Below, piece after piece: positions 25,325-33,183 of a DNA stretch of 48,616 nucleotides. Within the stretch, counting starts at the first letter, position 1. Each line of letters begins with the position of its first letter. A model generated the notes under the pieces. It was not told where the DNA came from. It saw nothing but the letters and a program-made list of their open reading frames with translations, and made no database searches. This DNA comes from JAEUIZ01 sp046155605 (lineage in GTDB: Bacteria; Planctomycetota; Phycisphaerae; Phycisphaerales; UBA1924), in the NCBI GenBank assembly GCA_046155605.1, contig JBJXFQ010000034.1, positions 1 to 48,616 of the forward strand, read 5' to 3'. The translations under genes and the position numbers were made by a program.

Positions 25325-25694
25325 GTCGCTGACTCCCGAAGGAGAGCAGGGTAGCAAGGCGGAACGAGCCACGGACCCTGCTTCGAGGGTCCGTGCTCCC
25401 GGGTACATCGACGCTCCGCGTCGATTCTTCTTCTCTTCGTGCCACCGACCGCGCTTCGCGGTCGGTGCTCATGGGTACATCGACGGTCCCCGTCGATTCT
25501 TCTGCCTTCCTCTTCGCCTTCTTGGGTACCCCGCCCCTCCGGGGCGGACTTCTCTTCGTGCCACGGCCCCTGCTTGGAGGGTCCAGGCGCATCACCACGG
25601 ATCTCCAAGGCAAGGTCCGTGCCACGTTCGCTTCTTCCGCCCTCATTCCCCTCCAATCCCAGCCCCTTCGACCCCCTCGCGTACACTCCCCCAG
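25325..25694. other. Divergent intergenic region with a REP array
   Basis: 370 bases between the divergent fcl and nadB genes, mostly filled by tandem REP hairpins (25363-25626). The last 65 bases before nadB are pyrimidine-rich and must hold its promoter, but no clear -35/-10 pair was found. Long open frames crossing this region are shadows of the palindromes. Confidence 0.7.
25363..25626. repeat. Composite REP array (alternating type A and type B hairpins)
   Basis: Two hairpin types alternate. Type A: GYGCCAC-stem-loop-stem-GTGCTC, at 25366-25398 (stem CACGGACCCT/AGGGTCCGTG) and 25439-25470 (CACCGACCGCG/CGCGGTCGGTG). Type B: GGGTAC-stem-loop-stem, usually then TTCTTC, at 25400-25432 (ATCGACG/CGTCGAT), 25473-25502 (ATCGACGG/CCGTCGAT) and 25524-25550 (CCCGCCCC/GGGGCGG). 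A decayed type A at 25558-25587 and an inverted one at 25593-25626 close the array. The first two A-B units are direct tandem copies of about 76 bases with different stems but the same feet. Confidence 0.8.
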
Positions 25695-27311
25695 ATGGAA
25701 GGCCTCTACGACCAGCGGCGGTACCTCATTCCCTTCCGGTCCTCGCTCCTCCCCCAGATCTTCACCGACACCCTTGTCATCGGCGCGGGCATCGCCGGCC
25801 TTCGCGCCGCCATCTCCGCCGCCGCTCAGGGCGAGGTCATCGTCCTCTCCAAGTCCGACGCCGCCGAGAGCAACACGGCGTGGTCGCAAGGCGGCATGGC
25901 CGTTGCCACCTCCCCCGCCGACCGCGAGGCCCACATCCGCGACACCCTCGACTGCGGCACGGGCCTCTGCGACGAGGCCGTCGTCCGCGACGTGATCGAC
26001 AACGGCGAAGAACGCCTCCGCGAACTCCTCGGCTGGGGGCTCTCGCTTGACCGCGACCCCGCCGGCGCGCTCGCCCAGGGCCGCGAGGGTGGTCACTCCG
26101 CCTCGCGCATCGTTCACGCCATGGGCGACGCCACCGGACGCGAACTCGTCCGTTGCCTCCTCGCCAAAGCCAAATCCACAACCGGCATCCGCCTCTTCGA
26201 ACGCTGCTTCACCCTTGATCTCATCACCCCCAGCCCCGAGCCCGGCGCGCCCGTCATGGGTGCCATCACCCACCACCCTCGCTACGGCCTTCAGATGATC
26301 TGGGCACAGGCCACTATCCTCGCCACCGGCGGCGCGGGGCAACTCTACCGCGAGTCCACCAACCCGCGCGTCGCCACCGCCGACGGCCCGGCCATGGCCT
26401 ATCGCGCGGGTGCCACCCTCGCCGACATGGCTTTCATGCAGTTCCACCCCACCACCCTCTACCTCCCCGGCGCGCCGCGACTCCTCATCACCGAGGCCGT
26501 CCGCGGCGAGGGGGCCCACCTCCTCGACCTCGCCGGTCGCCGCTTCATGCCCGAGGCCCATCCCCTCGCCGAACTCGCCCCGCGCGACATCGTCAGCCGC
26601 GAGATCGTCCGCCAGATCGCGCGCCAGGGCGGCCGGCACGTCTGGCTCGATGCCCGTCATCTCAAGGCCTTCGCCGCTCGCTTCCCCGGCATCTCCGCCG
26701 AACTCAAACGCTTTGACCTCGACCCCTCGCGCCACCTCATCCCCATCCATCCCGCCGCCCACTACATGATCGGCGGCGCGCGAGCCGATGCCAACGGTCG
26801 CACCGATGTCCCCGGCCTCTGGGCCGTCGGCGAAGCCTCCTGCACCGGCCTCCACGGCGCGAATCGTCTCGCCAGCAACTCCCTCCTCGAAGGCCTCGTC
26901 CTCGGCGAGCGCGCGGGCCGACTCGCTCGCGCTTCCGAACCCGCACGACGCGGCCCAGTCGCCATCGTCAGCGACATCCGCCCCAGCGACCACGGCGAAC
27001 TCGACCTCGACGACGTCCGCTCCAGCCTCCGCTCCGCCATGTGGCGCAACGTCGGCATCGAGCGCACCGGCCCCAAACTCCGCGACGCCATGGACATGTT
27101 CGACTTCTGGGGTCGCTACACCCTTGATAAGATCTTCGACGAGCCGCAGGGCTGGGAGACCCAGAACATGCTGCTCGTGGGCACGCTCATGGCCCGCTCC
27201 GCCGCCGGACGCGAAGAATCCCGCGGCTGCCACTGGCGCGCCGATTTCCCGGAACCACGTGAGGCCTTGGCCGTCCATGATCTCTGGAAACGCGGCGAAA
27301 CTAGTGCCTGA
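25695..27311 (+). CDS. nadB: L-aspartate oxidase
   Basis: A 538-residue FAD enzyme that oxidises aspartate to iminoaspartate, the first step of de novo NAD synthesis. The start is MEGLYDQRRYLIPF; the longer frame upstream crosses the REP array and is rejected. Landmarks are the FAD loop VIGAGIAGLRAA (about 29-40), the flavin-binding NTAWSQGGMAVA, the active-site FMQFHPTTLY, ITEAVRGEGAHL, and the GLWAVGEASCTGLHGANRLASNSLLEG segment typical of NadB. The C-terminal helical domain is present. nadA and nadC are not in the window. Confidence 0.95.
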   Translation: MEGLYDQRRYLIPFRSSLLPQIFTDTLVIGAGIAGLRAAISAAAQGEVIVLSKSDAAESNTAWSQGGMAVATSPADREAHIRDTLDCGTGLCDEAVVRDVIDNGEERLRELLGWGLSLDRDPAGALAQGREGGHSASRIVHAMGDATGRELVRCLLAKAKSTTGIRLFERCFTLDLITPSPEPGAPVMGAITHHPRYGLQMIWAQATILATGGAGQLYRESTNPRVATADGPAMAYRAGATLADMAFMQFHPTTLYLPGAPRLLITEAVRGEGAHLLDLAGRRFMPEAHPLAELAPRDIVSREIVRQIARQGGRHVWLDARHLKAFAARFPGISAELKRFDLDPSRHLIPIHPAAHYMIGGARADANGRTDVPGLWAVGEASCTGLHGANRLASNSLLEGLVLGERAGRLARASEPARRGPVAIVSDIRPSDHGELDLDDVRSSLRSAMWRNVGIERTGPKLRDAMDMFDFWGRYTLDKIFDEPQGWETQNMLLVGTLMARSAAGREESRGCHWRADFPEPREALAVHDLWKRGETSA

Positions 27312-27318
27312 TCACACC

Positions 27319-27930
27319 ATGAGCGTTCTGCTCACAGTTCGACGTCTTCGCCGGCCACCCCACGCCATGTCCCTGGCCGCCACGCTCCTCGTCGGCACCC
27401 TCGCCGCCTGCCAACCCGAAGAACGCCTCGTCCGCTACAAGCCCTTCCTCACCGGCGTCGATGGTGCCGTCACCCAGACCCCCGCCGTCGGCGTCGAGAC
27501 CCGCCCGGGTGACTCCATCGAACTCTCGCCCGAGAACCTCATCGTCGAGAATCCCGACGGCTCCAAGACCCTCGTCATGCGCTCCGGCCGCCAACTCATG
27601 TGGCACATCCAGCGCTGCCTCGCCGAGGGCGAGCGCGACCTCTTCGGCGCGCAAGTCCTCTGCAAACTCACTCGCGACGAGTTCGCCGAGCGAGGCATCG
27701 ATGCCGCAAAGGCCTATGACATGCTCAAACTCCACGAGCAGGCCATCAGCAAACTCTTCGCTCGAATGCCCATGGCCGAGCACACCCCAAGCGTTCGGCA
27801 GGAGATGGTCGGACGCAACATCGTGCGCGTCCGCCTCGCCGGCCGCGCCGCCGAGGGGCTCACCACCTTCCGCGGCTTCGACATGATGCTCGAACAAGGC
27901 CACTGGCGGCTCCGCTGGTTCGTCAAGTAG
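27319..27930 (+). CDS. Putative lipoprotein
   Basis: A 203-residue protein of unknown function. The N-terminus has a basic region (RRLRRPPH), a hydrophobic core and a lipobox LAAC, so it is probably lipid-anchored after cleavage by LspA. Downstream are SKTLVMRSGRQLMWHIQRCLAEGERDLFGAQVLC and a C-terminal GFDMMLEQGHWRLRWFVK; the last part looks like the final strands of an SnoaL/NTF2-like fold, but that is a weak impression. It starts seven bases after the nadB stop, so the two are probably co-transcribed. An ATG at 27367 is an alternative start with a shorter signal. Confidence 0.7.
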   Translation: MSVLLTVRRLRRPPHAMSLAATLLVGTLAACQPEERLVRYKPFLTGVDGAVTQTPAVGVETRPGDSIELSPENLIVENPDGSKTLVMRSGRQLMWHIQRCLAEGERDLFGAQVLCKLTRDEFAERGIDAAKAYDMLKLHEQAISKLFARMPMAEHTPSVRQEMVGRNIVRVRLAGRAAEGLTTFRGFDMMLEQGHWRLRWFVK

Positions 27931-27948
27931 CCGCCACCACCTTCCGCC

Positions 27949-29223
27949 TCACGGGCACCCGCCCGCAAACGAGTTCAGAAAGCACACAAAGTCCGCTACG
28001 TTCAGCACCGGCGGCGTCGTGCTCGCGTCGCAGTTCGCGTACGGATCCTGCGCCGCAAACCGCGTCTGGAAGCAGATGAAATCCACCACGTTCAGCACCG
28101 GCGGCACGCTGCTCGCATCACAGTTGGCATAGCACGGCACGCCCACCTCCGGTGCCAGCGCCACCCCGCGAAACGCCGTAAACGTCGGCGATGTCGCCAG
28201 CGTCGTGAACACGCTCCCAGGTCCCGTGTCCGTTACCACCACCAGCGACGTTTGCGACGTCGAGGTCGCGCCGCGCGTGATGCCATAAACCATCGTCGTC
28301 CCGCCGACCGCCTTCGCCGTGATGCTCGTCAGCCCCGTGGTGTTCAATCCCGTCGCGATCGTATACGCCTTCGACCATGTCCCCGCCGCCAGCGTCCATT
28401 TCTGAAGCCCCCCGCCCGCCGCCACCGTGCTGCCATCCGCGAGATACAGCGTCTGCGCATCCGCAAAGTGAAACTCCAGCGGGAGCGTGTTCGTATCAAT
28501 CGGGAACCCCGGCAGCAGCACCGCCTGAGTCGCCGACATCGGCAGCCCGCCGGGAAACCGCCCAACCCCAATGAACGTCGGGAACGCATACGCCGAGACG
28601 TACAACCCGCCGTCGAATAACCCGAGCACAAACGTCGACGGCAGAAACGTCTCGATCGCCGTGGAAGTCGACGCGCCATGGATCGCATAACGCACGGCCC
28701 CGACGCCGCCGGATCCGTCCCCGCTCAGCCAGTACCCCGCGCCGTCCATCGACACGGCACACGTCACACGCCCGCCGTCGAACGCGTCCGTCAGCCCGGT
28801 CGTCGTGTCAAGCTCGCCCGCCGCGCTGACCCGGCCGACCACCCGCGGCGTCCCGCTGGCCAGCGTGGCCAGCACCGGAGCAAGCCCAACCGGTGCGTCG
28901 TACCCCGTGAACATGATCCACCGCTTGTCCACGCTCCGCTTCAAGAGGCCGGTGGGCGTTCCGCCGCCTGGGAACGTGCAGCGACGATTCGCCCCCGATG
29001 TCACCGTCGGGATCGCGATCGTCTGCACCAGCCCGCCACCCGGCGTGAACTCCTTCAGAAATGCCGCCGTCGCCGCCGAACTCACCAGTTGCGACTGCCC
29101 CGTCCCCACCTGGCTGACGACGACATTCCCCGGCACAAACGGCGGCGCGGCAAGGGCGCACGACGCGCCGGCAACGAGCGCCACGACAGACGGCGACACC
29201 ACGACCACATTCGATGCGCGCAT
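27949..29223 (-). CDS. Secreted protein with C-terminal dockerin-like repeats
   Basis: A 424-residue exported protein. The signal peptide is at about 1-26 (VVALVAGASCALA), then comes a long beta-rich region of beta-propeller appearance (repeated W/Y-containing strands such as GLQKWTLAAGTWSKAYTIATGL). The last 65 residues hold two copies of a Ca-binding-loop-like unit: ANCDASSVPPVLNVVDFICF and ANCDASTTPPVLNVADFVCF, each followed by FA and a terminal GGCP. Such NCD..PPxLNVxDF repeats end many secreted planctomycete proteins. The start follows a CCGGAGA ribosome-binding site; the upstream extension of the frame has no signal sequence. Confidence 0.78.
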   Translation of the reverse strand: MRASNVVVVSPSVVALVAGASCALAAPPFVPGNVVVSQVGTGQSQLVSSAATAAFLKEFTPGGGLVQTIAIPTVTSGANRRCTFPGGGTPTGLLKRSVDKRWIMFTGYDAPVGLAPVLATLASGTPRVVGRVSAAGELDTTTGLTDAFDGGRVTCAVSMDGAGYWLSGDGSGGVGAVRYAIHGASTSTAIETFLPSTFVLGLFDGGLYVSAYAFPTFIGVGRFPGGLPMSATQAVLLPGFPIDTNTLPLEFHFADAQTLYLADGSTVAAGGGLQKWTLAAGTWSKAYTIATGLNTTGLTSITAKAVGGTTMVYGITRGATSTSQTSLVVVTDTGPGSVFTTLATSPTFTAFRGVALAPEVGVPCYANCDASSVPPVLNVVDFICFQTRFAAQDPYANCDASTTPPVLNVADFVCFLNSFAGGCP

Positions 29224-29378
29224 GACAAGTCTCCGGTTGTGAAAGCAATGGAATGAATGAACCACAACCAACGCGCGACAGAGAACCCGCCGCGCCGACG
29301 CGACTCTATTCGACTTCCCGCGCCTCCCGGTTCCGACGATCACGCCGCTGCTAGGCAGCCCCGAACCGCCGCCCCGGG

Positions 29379-30443
29379 CTACTTCGCCCGACGCTCGCCC
29401 ACCGTCTTCACCGCGTCCAGAACCTTCGGCCAGGCGTTCGCAAAGTACCCCCGCGTCTCCTCCCACTCCGCCCGATGGTCCGGGTTCGCTTCCGCCATCT
29501 GCGCAAACCCTTCATGCACCAATCGCACCCGCGTCGTCGTCGCCGACACCTCTTCCAGCACCACCACCACCCACGTCCGCCTCGCTCGCGCGTGCGCCAA
29601 CTTCGGCGGTGCGTTCCAATCAAACGACAGCATCTCGCCCGGCAGCACGCTCAGCACCCGGCACCCCTCCGATCCGCGCTCGCCCTCCGGCGCCGTCGCG
29701 CCGAAATAGACCTCAAACCGCCCGCCTGGCCGCGCCTCAATCTTCGATTCCACCCCGAGAAACTCCTTCCATCCAGCGCTCGTCGTCAGCAGCCCCCACA
29801 CCCGCTCGCGCGGCAGCGCCACCACCCGCTCGACCCTGATCGGCTCCATCGGATCGGCCCCGTGCGCCGTCGCCGCGGGTGCCGGTGCCGACGAGTCAAA
29901 CTGCTGCGCCAGCCGCTGTAACGTCCAGCCGTTGCCCTTGGCAAAGAACTCGCGCATCGCCACCGACTCCGCCGACTCGTCATACCCAAGCCCGACGATC
30001 CGCACATGCGTCGTGCCGTCGCCCAGGTCCGCCATCGAGATCACCGTCCACGTTCCCTTCCACGCCTTCTCGAACGGAAACCCCTTCGGCGGCTTGTGGA
30101 TTCGGATCGCGAGCATCCGCTCCGGCTCGAACGCCAGAATCTCATTCTCGATCGTCCCCTCGTCGCCGACGACCCCCGCCGGGTCATAGTGCGACCGGAT
30201 CAGCCCGCCGGGCCGCAGATCGATCTCGGCCTTGGCCACGCCGAGTTTCTTGAATCCCTCGGGCGTCGTCCAGACCTTCCACAACTCCTTCGGGCTTGTC
30301 TTGACGATCCCCGCGACCACCTGCGGGCTCGCCGCGTCCGCGGGCCGCGCCGCCGTGGGCTCCGGCGGGTCAATACCAAGCGCAGGGGCCGTCATCGCCG
30401 CAACCAAACCCGACGCGAGCACCGTCAACGAGAGCATCTTCAT
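29379..30443 (-). CDS. Exported protein with two SRPBCC (AHSA1-like) domains
   Basis: A 354-residue protein with a signal peptide (MKMLSLTVLASGLVAAMTAPALG) preceded by AAGGAG. It carries two START-like AHSA1 domains, about 42-185 (TSPKELWKVWTTPEGFKKLGVAKAEIDLRPGG) and 205-350 (LPRERVWGLLTTSAGWKEFLGVESKIEARPGG). The repeated W-T-T-x-x-G-x-K and RPGG positions show internal duplication. AHSA1 proteins bind hydrophobic ligands or Hsp90, usually in the cytoplasm, so a signal peptide is unusual. It ends a minus-strand run that begins with a TetR regulator, a partner often seen with SRPBCC genes. Confidence 0.8.
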   Translation of the reverse strand: MKMLSLTVLASGLVAAMTAPALGIDPPEPTAARPADAASPQVVAGIVKTSPKELWKVWTTPEGFKKLGVAKAEIDLRPGGLIRSHYDPAGVVGDEGTIENEILAFEPERMLAIRIHKPPKGFPFEKAWKGTWTVISMADLGDGTTHVRIVGLGYDESAESVAMREFFAKGNGWTLQRLAQQFDSSAPAPAATAHGADPMEPIRVERVVALPRERVWGLLTTSAGWKEFLGVESKIEARPGGRFEVYFGATAPEGERGSEGCRVLSVLPGEMLSFDWNAPPKLAHARARRTWVVVVLEEVSATTTRVRLVHEGFAQMAEANPDHRAEWEETRGYFANAWPKVLDAVKTVGERRAK

Positions 30444-30520
30444 CGACAACTCCTTTGGTGAGGAGACACAGACGTCCCAACCAACACGCCAGATCACTCA
30501 GTCGCCCCGCGAGCACATGC

Positions 30521-31573
30521 TCACGGCAGCAGCCGCTCCACATCCGCATTCAGCACCACTTCGCCCGGATGCACGTCGCCCGCCGACCAGCGCTTGCCCC
30601 CGCTCTGCGCCTCGGCACGCTCCGCGAACCACACGCCATCGACCTCTCGCCCCCCGACGTAATCCAGCCGAACGTCCGCCAGCGCGCCCGCCGCGCCCCG
30701 TGCCCGATACAAGGCCGACCGCACTCGACCCGTCTCCTTTTCGAGTTCCAGATCCGTCCGCACGCCAGCGAACCACACCGTCAAGCGCTCGCCCGCGCCC
30801 AGCGCCACAAAGTCCGCCCGTCCGCGGTTCCGCGCGATCACCAGCGGCAGATGGAAAAACTCCCGCTCCAACTTGAACCGCTGCACCGGGTGCATTGCCT
30901 CACGCGCCGAACCCAGAAAGAACGCGCCCGCTCGCGACGACACCATCCCGTAGTACGAGTCGTCCCAGTGCTCGTCCCGGCGAACCTCATCCGGGAACCG
31001 AATCGCCAGCACACGCCGGTGCGTGTACACCTTGTCGCCCGACGGCTCCCGCGATGTCGAGTCCACCGTCACCGACTTCAACCCGTCCACTCGTGCCGCG
31101 CCGCCCAGCCCCTTGAGCATCTGGTCCATCAGTGCCGCACCCCGCGCGATCGCCTCCGGCGTTCCCGTCGGCCGCGCGTCCGGACGATCGATCCGCGCCT
31201 CCGGATCCTTCAGAAACGTCGCTTTGCACCCCTCCGACGCGAACACATAGACCCGGCCCTCATGCACGCTCCTCAACTTCGTCGAGCCGGTCCCGCTCAG
31301 CGGCCCCATCTTCGCGCACGCCCCGCCAAGTTGAATCTCATACCGCTCCGGATCGCGATCAAACGCCGCCTTGTTCTCCGCCGACGCGAACCGATACCGG
31401 AACCCGTGCCGATCCGTGAATCGGTCCTCCGCGCCCTCCACCTCTTTCCCGTTCACCAACTCGACCGCATCCACCGCGAGCATCCGCGACGCCTTCGGCG
31501 CCTTTGCCTCCTGTGCCTGCGCACAGCCAACCGTCGCCACGCTGGCGACAAACGCAACGAGACGGTGATTCAT
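30521..31573 (-). CDS. Exported YHS-domain protein
   Basis: A 350-residue protein starting at MNHRLVAFVASVATVGCAQAQ (signal peptide; VGCA could be a lipobox). Residues about 37-85 resemble a YHS domain (FRYRFASAENKAAFDRDPERY), and a second similar half follows (GRVYVFASEGCKATFLKDPEARI). YHS domains are thought to bind metal. The C-terminal 200 residues form a beta-rich region (KVYTHRRVLAIRFPDEVRR; GVWFAERAEAQSGG) reminiscent of outer-membrane lipoprotein carrier-like folds, but this is a weak impression. It lies between the VOC and SRPBCC genes with about 80 bases on each side. Confidence 0.65.
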   Translation of the reverse strand: MNHRLVAFVASVATVGCAQAQEAKAPKASRMLAVDAVELVNGKEVEGAEDRFTDRHGFRYRFASAENKAAFDRDPERYEIQLGGACAKMGPLSGTGSTKLRSVHEGRVYVFASEGCKATFLKDPEARIDRPDARPTGTPEAIARGAALMDQMLKGLGGAARVDGLKSVTVDSTSREPSGDKVYTHRRVLAIRFPDEVRRDEHWDDSYYGMVSSRAGAFFLGSAREAMHPVQRFKLEREFFHLPLVIARNRGRADFVALGAGERLTVWFAGVRTDLELEKETGRVRSALYRARGAAGALADVRLDYVGGREVDGVWFAERAEAQSGGKRWSAGDVHPGEVVLNADVERLLP

Positions 31574-31652
31574 TCCAGGTCCTTTCAATGTGTACGTTGA
31601 GAAACGACACACGGGCCGTCACGCCTCGCGCGCCGTGAATGTCAATCCCACT

Positions 31653-32027
31653 CTACCCCGGCGTCGCCGCCTTCCACAGCCCCACCAGGTTCCCCTCCGG
31701 GTCCTTCAGCCACGCGAAGTGCCCCATCCCAGGCACCTCCGTCGGCGGGACGATCCCCTGCCCGCCCAACTTCTTCGCCTTCGCGATCGTCGCCTCCAGG
31801 TCGTCCACCAGCGCGTACACGATGCAGTAGTTGTGCGGCTCATGCCCCAGCGCGCTCAGGTGTCCCCCGATCCCAGGCGTCGGGTTCGGCACATGCGCGC
31901 CCAGGTTCCCGATCATCGCGCTCGGGCCATACGCCTGAAACTCCCACCCGAACAGCCCGCCATAGAACGCCTTGCCCTTCTCCAGGTTCTTGAATCCGAA
32001 CTCGAAATGGACCACCGGTGCCGGCAT
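31653..32027 (-). CDS. VOC-family (glyoxalase/dioxygenase-like) protein
   Basis: A 124-residue single-domain VOC protein: VHFEFGFKNLEKGKAFYGGLFGWEFQ opens the first beta-alpha-beta-beta-beta unit and VDDLEATIAKAKKLGGQGIVPPTEVPGMGHFAWLKDPEGNLVGLW the second. The last part, with the D-P-E-G-N turn, is typical of lactoylglutathione-lyase-like and antibiotic-resistance VOC proteins. A metal ligand (H of VVHFE) is present. The start is supported by GAAGGGAG. It begins 13 bases after the TetR stop and so is probably under TetR control. The substrate is unknown. Confidence 0.88.
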   Translation of the reverse strand: MPAPVVHFEFGFKNLEKGKAFYGGLFGWEFQAYGPSAMIGNLGAHVPNPTPGIGGHLSALGHEPHNYCIVYALVDDLEATIAKAKKLGGQGIVPPTEVPGMGHFAWLKDPEGNLVGLWKAATPG

Positions 32028-32040
32028 ACACACGCTCCCT

Positions 32041-32832
32041 TCAATCCGCTGCTTTCCGCCCGCGAATCCGCGGGCCTCGCTTCGCATCGCCCCGGCCACG
32101 CGCCGGCCCGCGAGTCCGAACCATGTCCCAGCCCGCCCCGCCTCGCGCCACCGCCTCCAGCGCATCGAAATACGACCGCAGTTGCGCCACCCCATCATCA
32201 AACGGCCCCAGCCCCCCGGCCGCACGCCCCTGCATGATCCCGCCCTCCATCACCGTCAGCACGAACCGCGCCAGTTGCCCTCGATCCACCGTCGCCGGCA
32301 GCCGATCGCCCGCATCATCAAGCCACTTCCGCACCGCGTTCGCCCAGTTCTCGAAGTTCGCGTGGATCAGCCGCCGCGCCTCCGGGTGGTCGTCCGCCAC
32401 CTCCAGCGCCAGGTTCCCGATCGGACAGCCCATGCGGCATCCCCACGCCCCCATCCACTCCCGATATTGCTCCAGCAGCGCAAAGACCCGCCCGATCGGG
32501 TCTTCCGTCCGCCGCGCCGCCGGACCCATCACCGCCGGCTCCAGCGCCCCCAGCGCATACTCCAGCACCCCGATCAGCAGGTCGTCCTTGCTCGGGAAAA
32601 AGTGGTACAGGCTCCCCGCGTTCACATCGGCCTCACGCAAAATCGTCGCGATCCCCGTCGCGTGATACCCCTGCTCGTGAAACAGCGTGAATGCCGTCCG
32701 CAAGATCCGCTCGCGCGTCGTCGGCGCCGCCGGGAGCGCGTCCCGCCCGCCGCGGCCCGCTCGCTTGCTGGCCGCCGGCAGGCGTCCCGCCGCCTTCCCC
32801 ACTCGTTCTGCCGCGCGACGTGATGCCACCAC
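32041..32832 (-). CDS. TetR/AcrR-family transcriptional regulator
   Basis: A 263-residue repressor-type protein. After a basic Ala/Arg-rich tail of about 38 residues, the helix-turn-helix domain reads TTRERILRTAFTLFHEQGYHATGIATILREADVNAGSLYHFFPSKDDLL, a clear TetR signature. The ligand domain contains CRMGCPIGNLALEV, common in the AcrR/TetR_C subgroup. The GTG start follows a GGAGGGAT site. Upstream lie a consensus promoter and two palindromes that overlap it, so autoregulation is likely. The VOC gene follows by 13 bases. The C-terminal 30 residues are basic and low-complexity. Confidence 0.92.
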   Translation of the reverse strand: MVASRRAAERVGKAAGRLPAASKRAGRGGRDALPAAPTTRERILRTAFTLFHEQGYHATGIATILREADVNAGSLYHFFPSKDDLLIGVLEYALGALEPAVMGPAARRTEDPIGRVFALLEQYREWMGAWGCRMGCPIGNLALEVADDHPEARRLIHANFENWANAVRKWLDDAGDRLPATVDRGQLARFVLTVMEGGIMQGRAAGGLGPFDDGVAQLRSYFDALEAVARGGAGWDMVRTRGPARGRGDAKRGPRIRGRKAAD

Positions 32833-32873
32833 ATCCCTCCGTCAGACGCCTCGTCAACGATCCGTCATCCATC

Positions 32874-32913
32874 GTTGAACGAGCGTTCAACACTAGTAGA
32901 ACGACCATTCAAG
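32874..32913 (-). promoter_or_regulatory. Paired palindromic operators for the TetR regulator
   Basis: GTTGAACG-AG-CGTTCAAC (32874-32891) is a perfect 18-base palindrome. GTAGAACG-AC-CATTCAAG (32896-32913) is a degenerate second copy, 22 bases centre to centre. This places two dimer sites on the same face of the helix, over the -10 and start region of the TetR promoter. Confidence 0.75.
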
Positions 32914-32923
32914 TCGTTGTCAA
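32895..32923 (-). promoter_or_regulatory. Promoter of the TetR-VOC operon
   Basis: On the minus strand a perfect TTGACA (32923-32918), a 17-base spacer and TCTACT (32900-32895). The second operator lies in the spacer and the first covers the predicted start, so bound repressor would block polymerase. The leader to GTG 32832 is about 55 bases. Confidence 0.65.
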
Positions 32924-32978
32924 GTCCCCCCATCCCCTCCGCCTCGCCCACCTTCCTCTTTCCCTTTGGCTTGGCTTT

Positions 32979-33048
32979 GGGTACCCCGCACCTCCGGGGC
33001 GGTCTTGGCTTTCCGTGCCACCGACCGTCGCTCTGGACGGTCGGTGCT
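32979..33048 (+). repeat. REP pair, type B then type A
   Basis: Type B GGGTACCCCGC..CCGGGGCGG at 32979-33002 is followed by type A GTGCCACCGACCGTC-loop-GACGGTCGGTGCTC at 33015-33048, with a perfect 11-base stem. Feet and order match the array at 25363-25626, while the type A stem differs at paired positions. Confidence 0.8.
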
Positions 33049-33104
33049 CTGCTTCGCTCTCTCATTCCTCTCCTGCCTCTTCCTCACCCTCCCCCGGTCC
33101 CCAC

Positions 33105-33172
33105 TGGGGGAGGTGGAAGGGGGGGGGAGGGGGGGGCGAGCGCGGCGAGTGCCGGTTGGGGGGGTGGGGGGG
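33105..33172 (+). repeat. G-run cluster, possible G-quadruplex
   Basis: Within 68 bases on the plus strand there are G runs of 5, 9, 8, 7 and 7 separated by short spacers (for example the 9 and 8 runs at 33119-33127 and 33129-33136, and two 7 runs at 33158-33164 and 33166-33172). This meets the usual G4 pattern. It lies just past the stop of the minus-strand TPR gene, which would be transcribed as a C-rich RNA. Confidence 0.6.
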
Positions 33173-33183
33173 AACGCCGCCGC

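Larger units (their letters stand above)
32833..33183. other. Intergenic region with operators, REP hairpins and G tracts
   Basis: 351 bases between the TPR protein (33184) and the TetR gene (32832). From the TetR side it holds two palindromic operators, a promoter, one type B and one type A REP hairpin (32979-33048), a pyrimidine-rich stretch and four long G runs on the plus strand (33119-33172). No gene is visible. Confidence 0.75.

Noticed and set aside
25194..27278. 694-codon minus-strand frame opposite nadB and the REP array
   Set aside because: Glycine/alanine/glutamate shadow of nadB. Its end overlaps fcl in the wrong frame.
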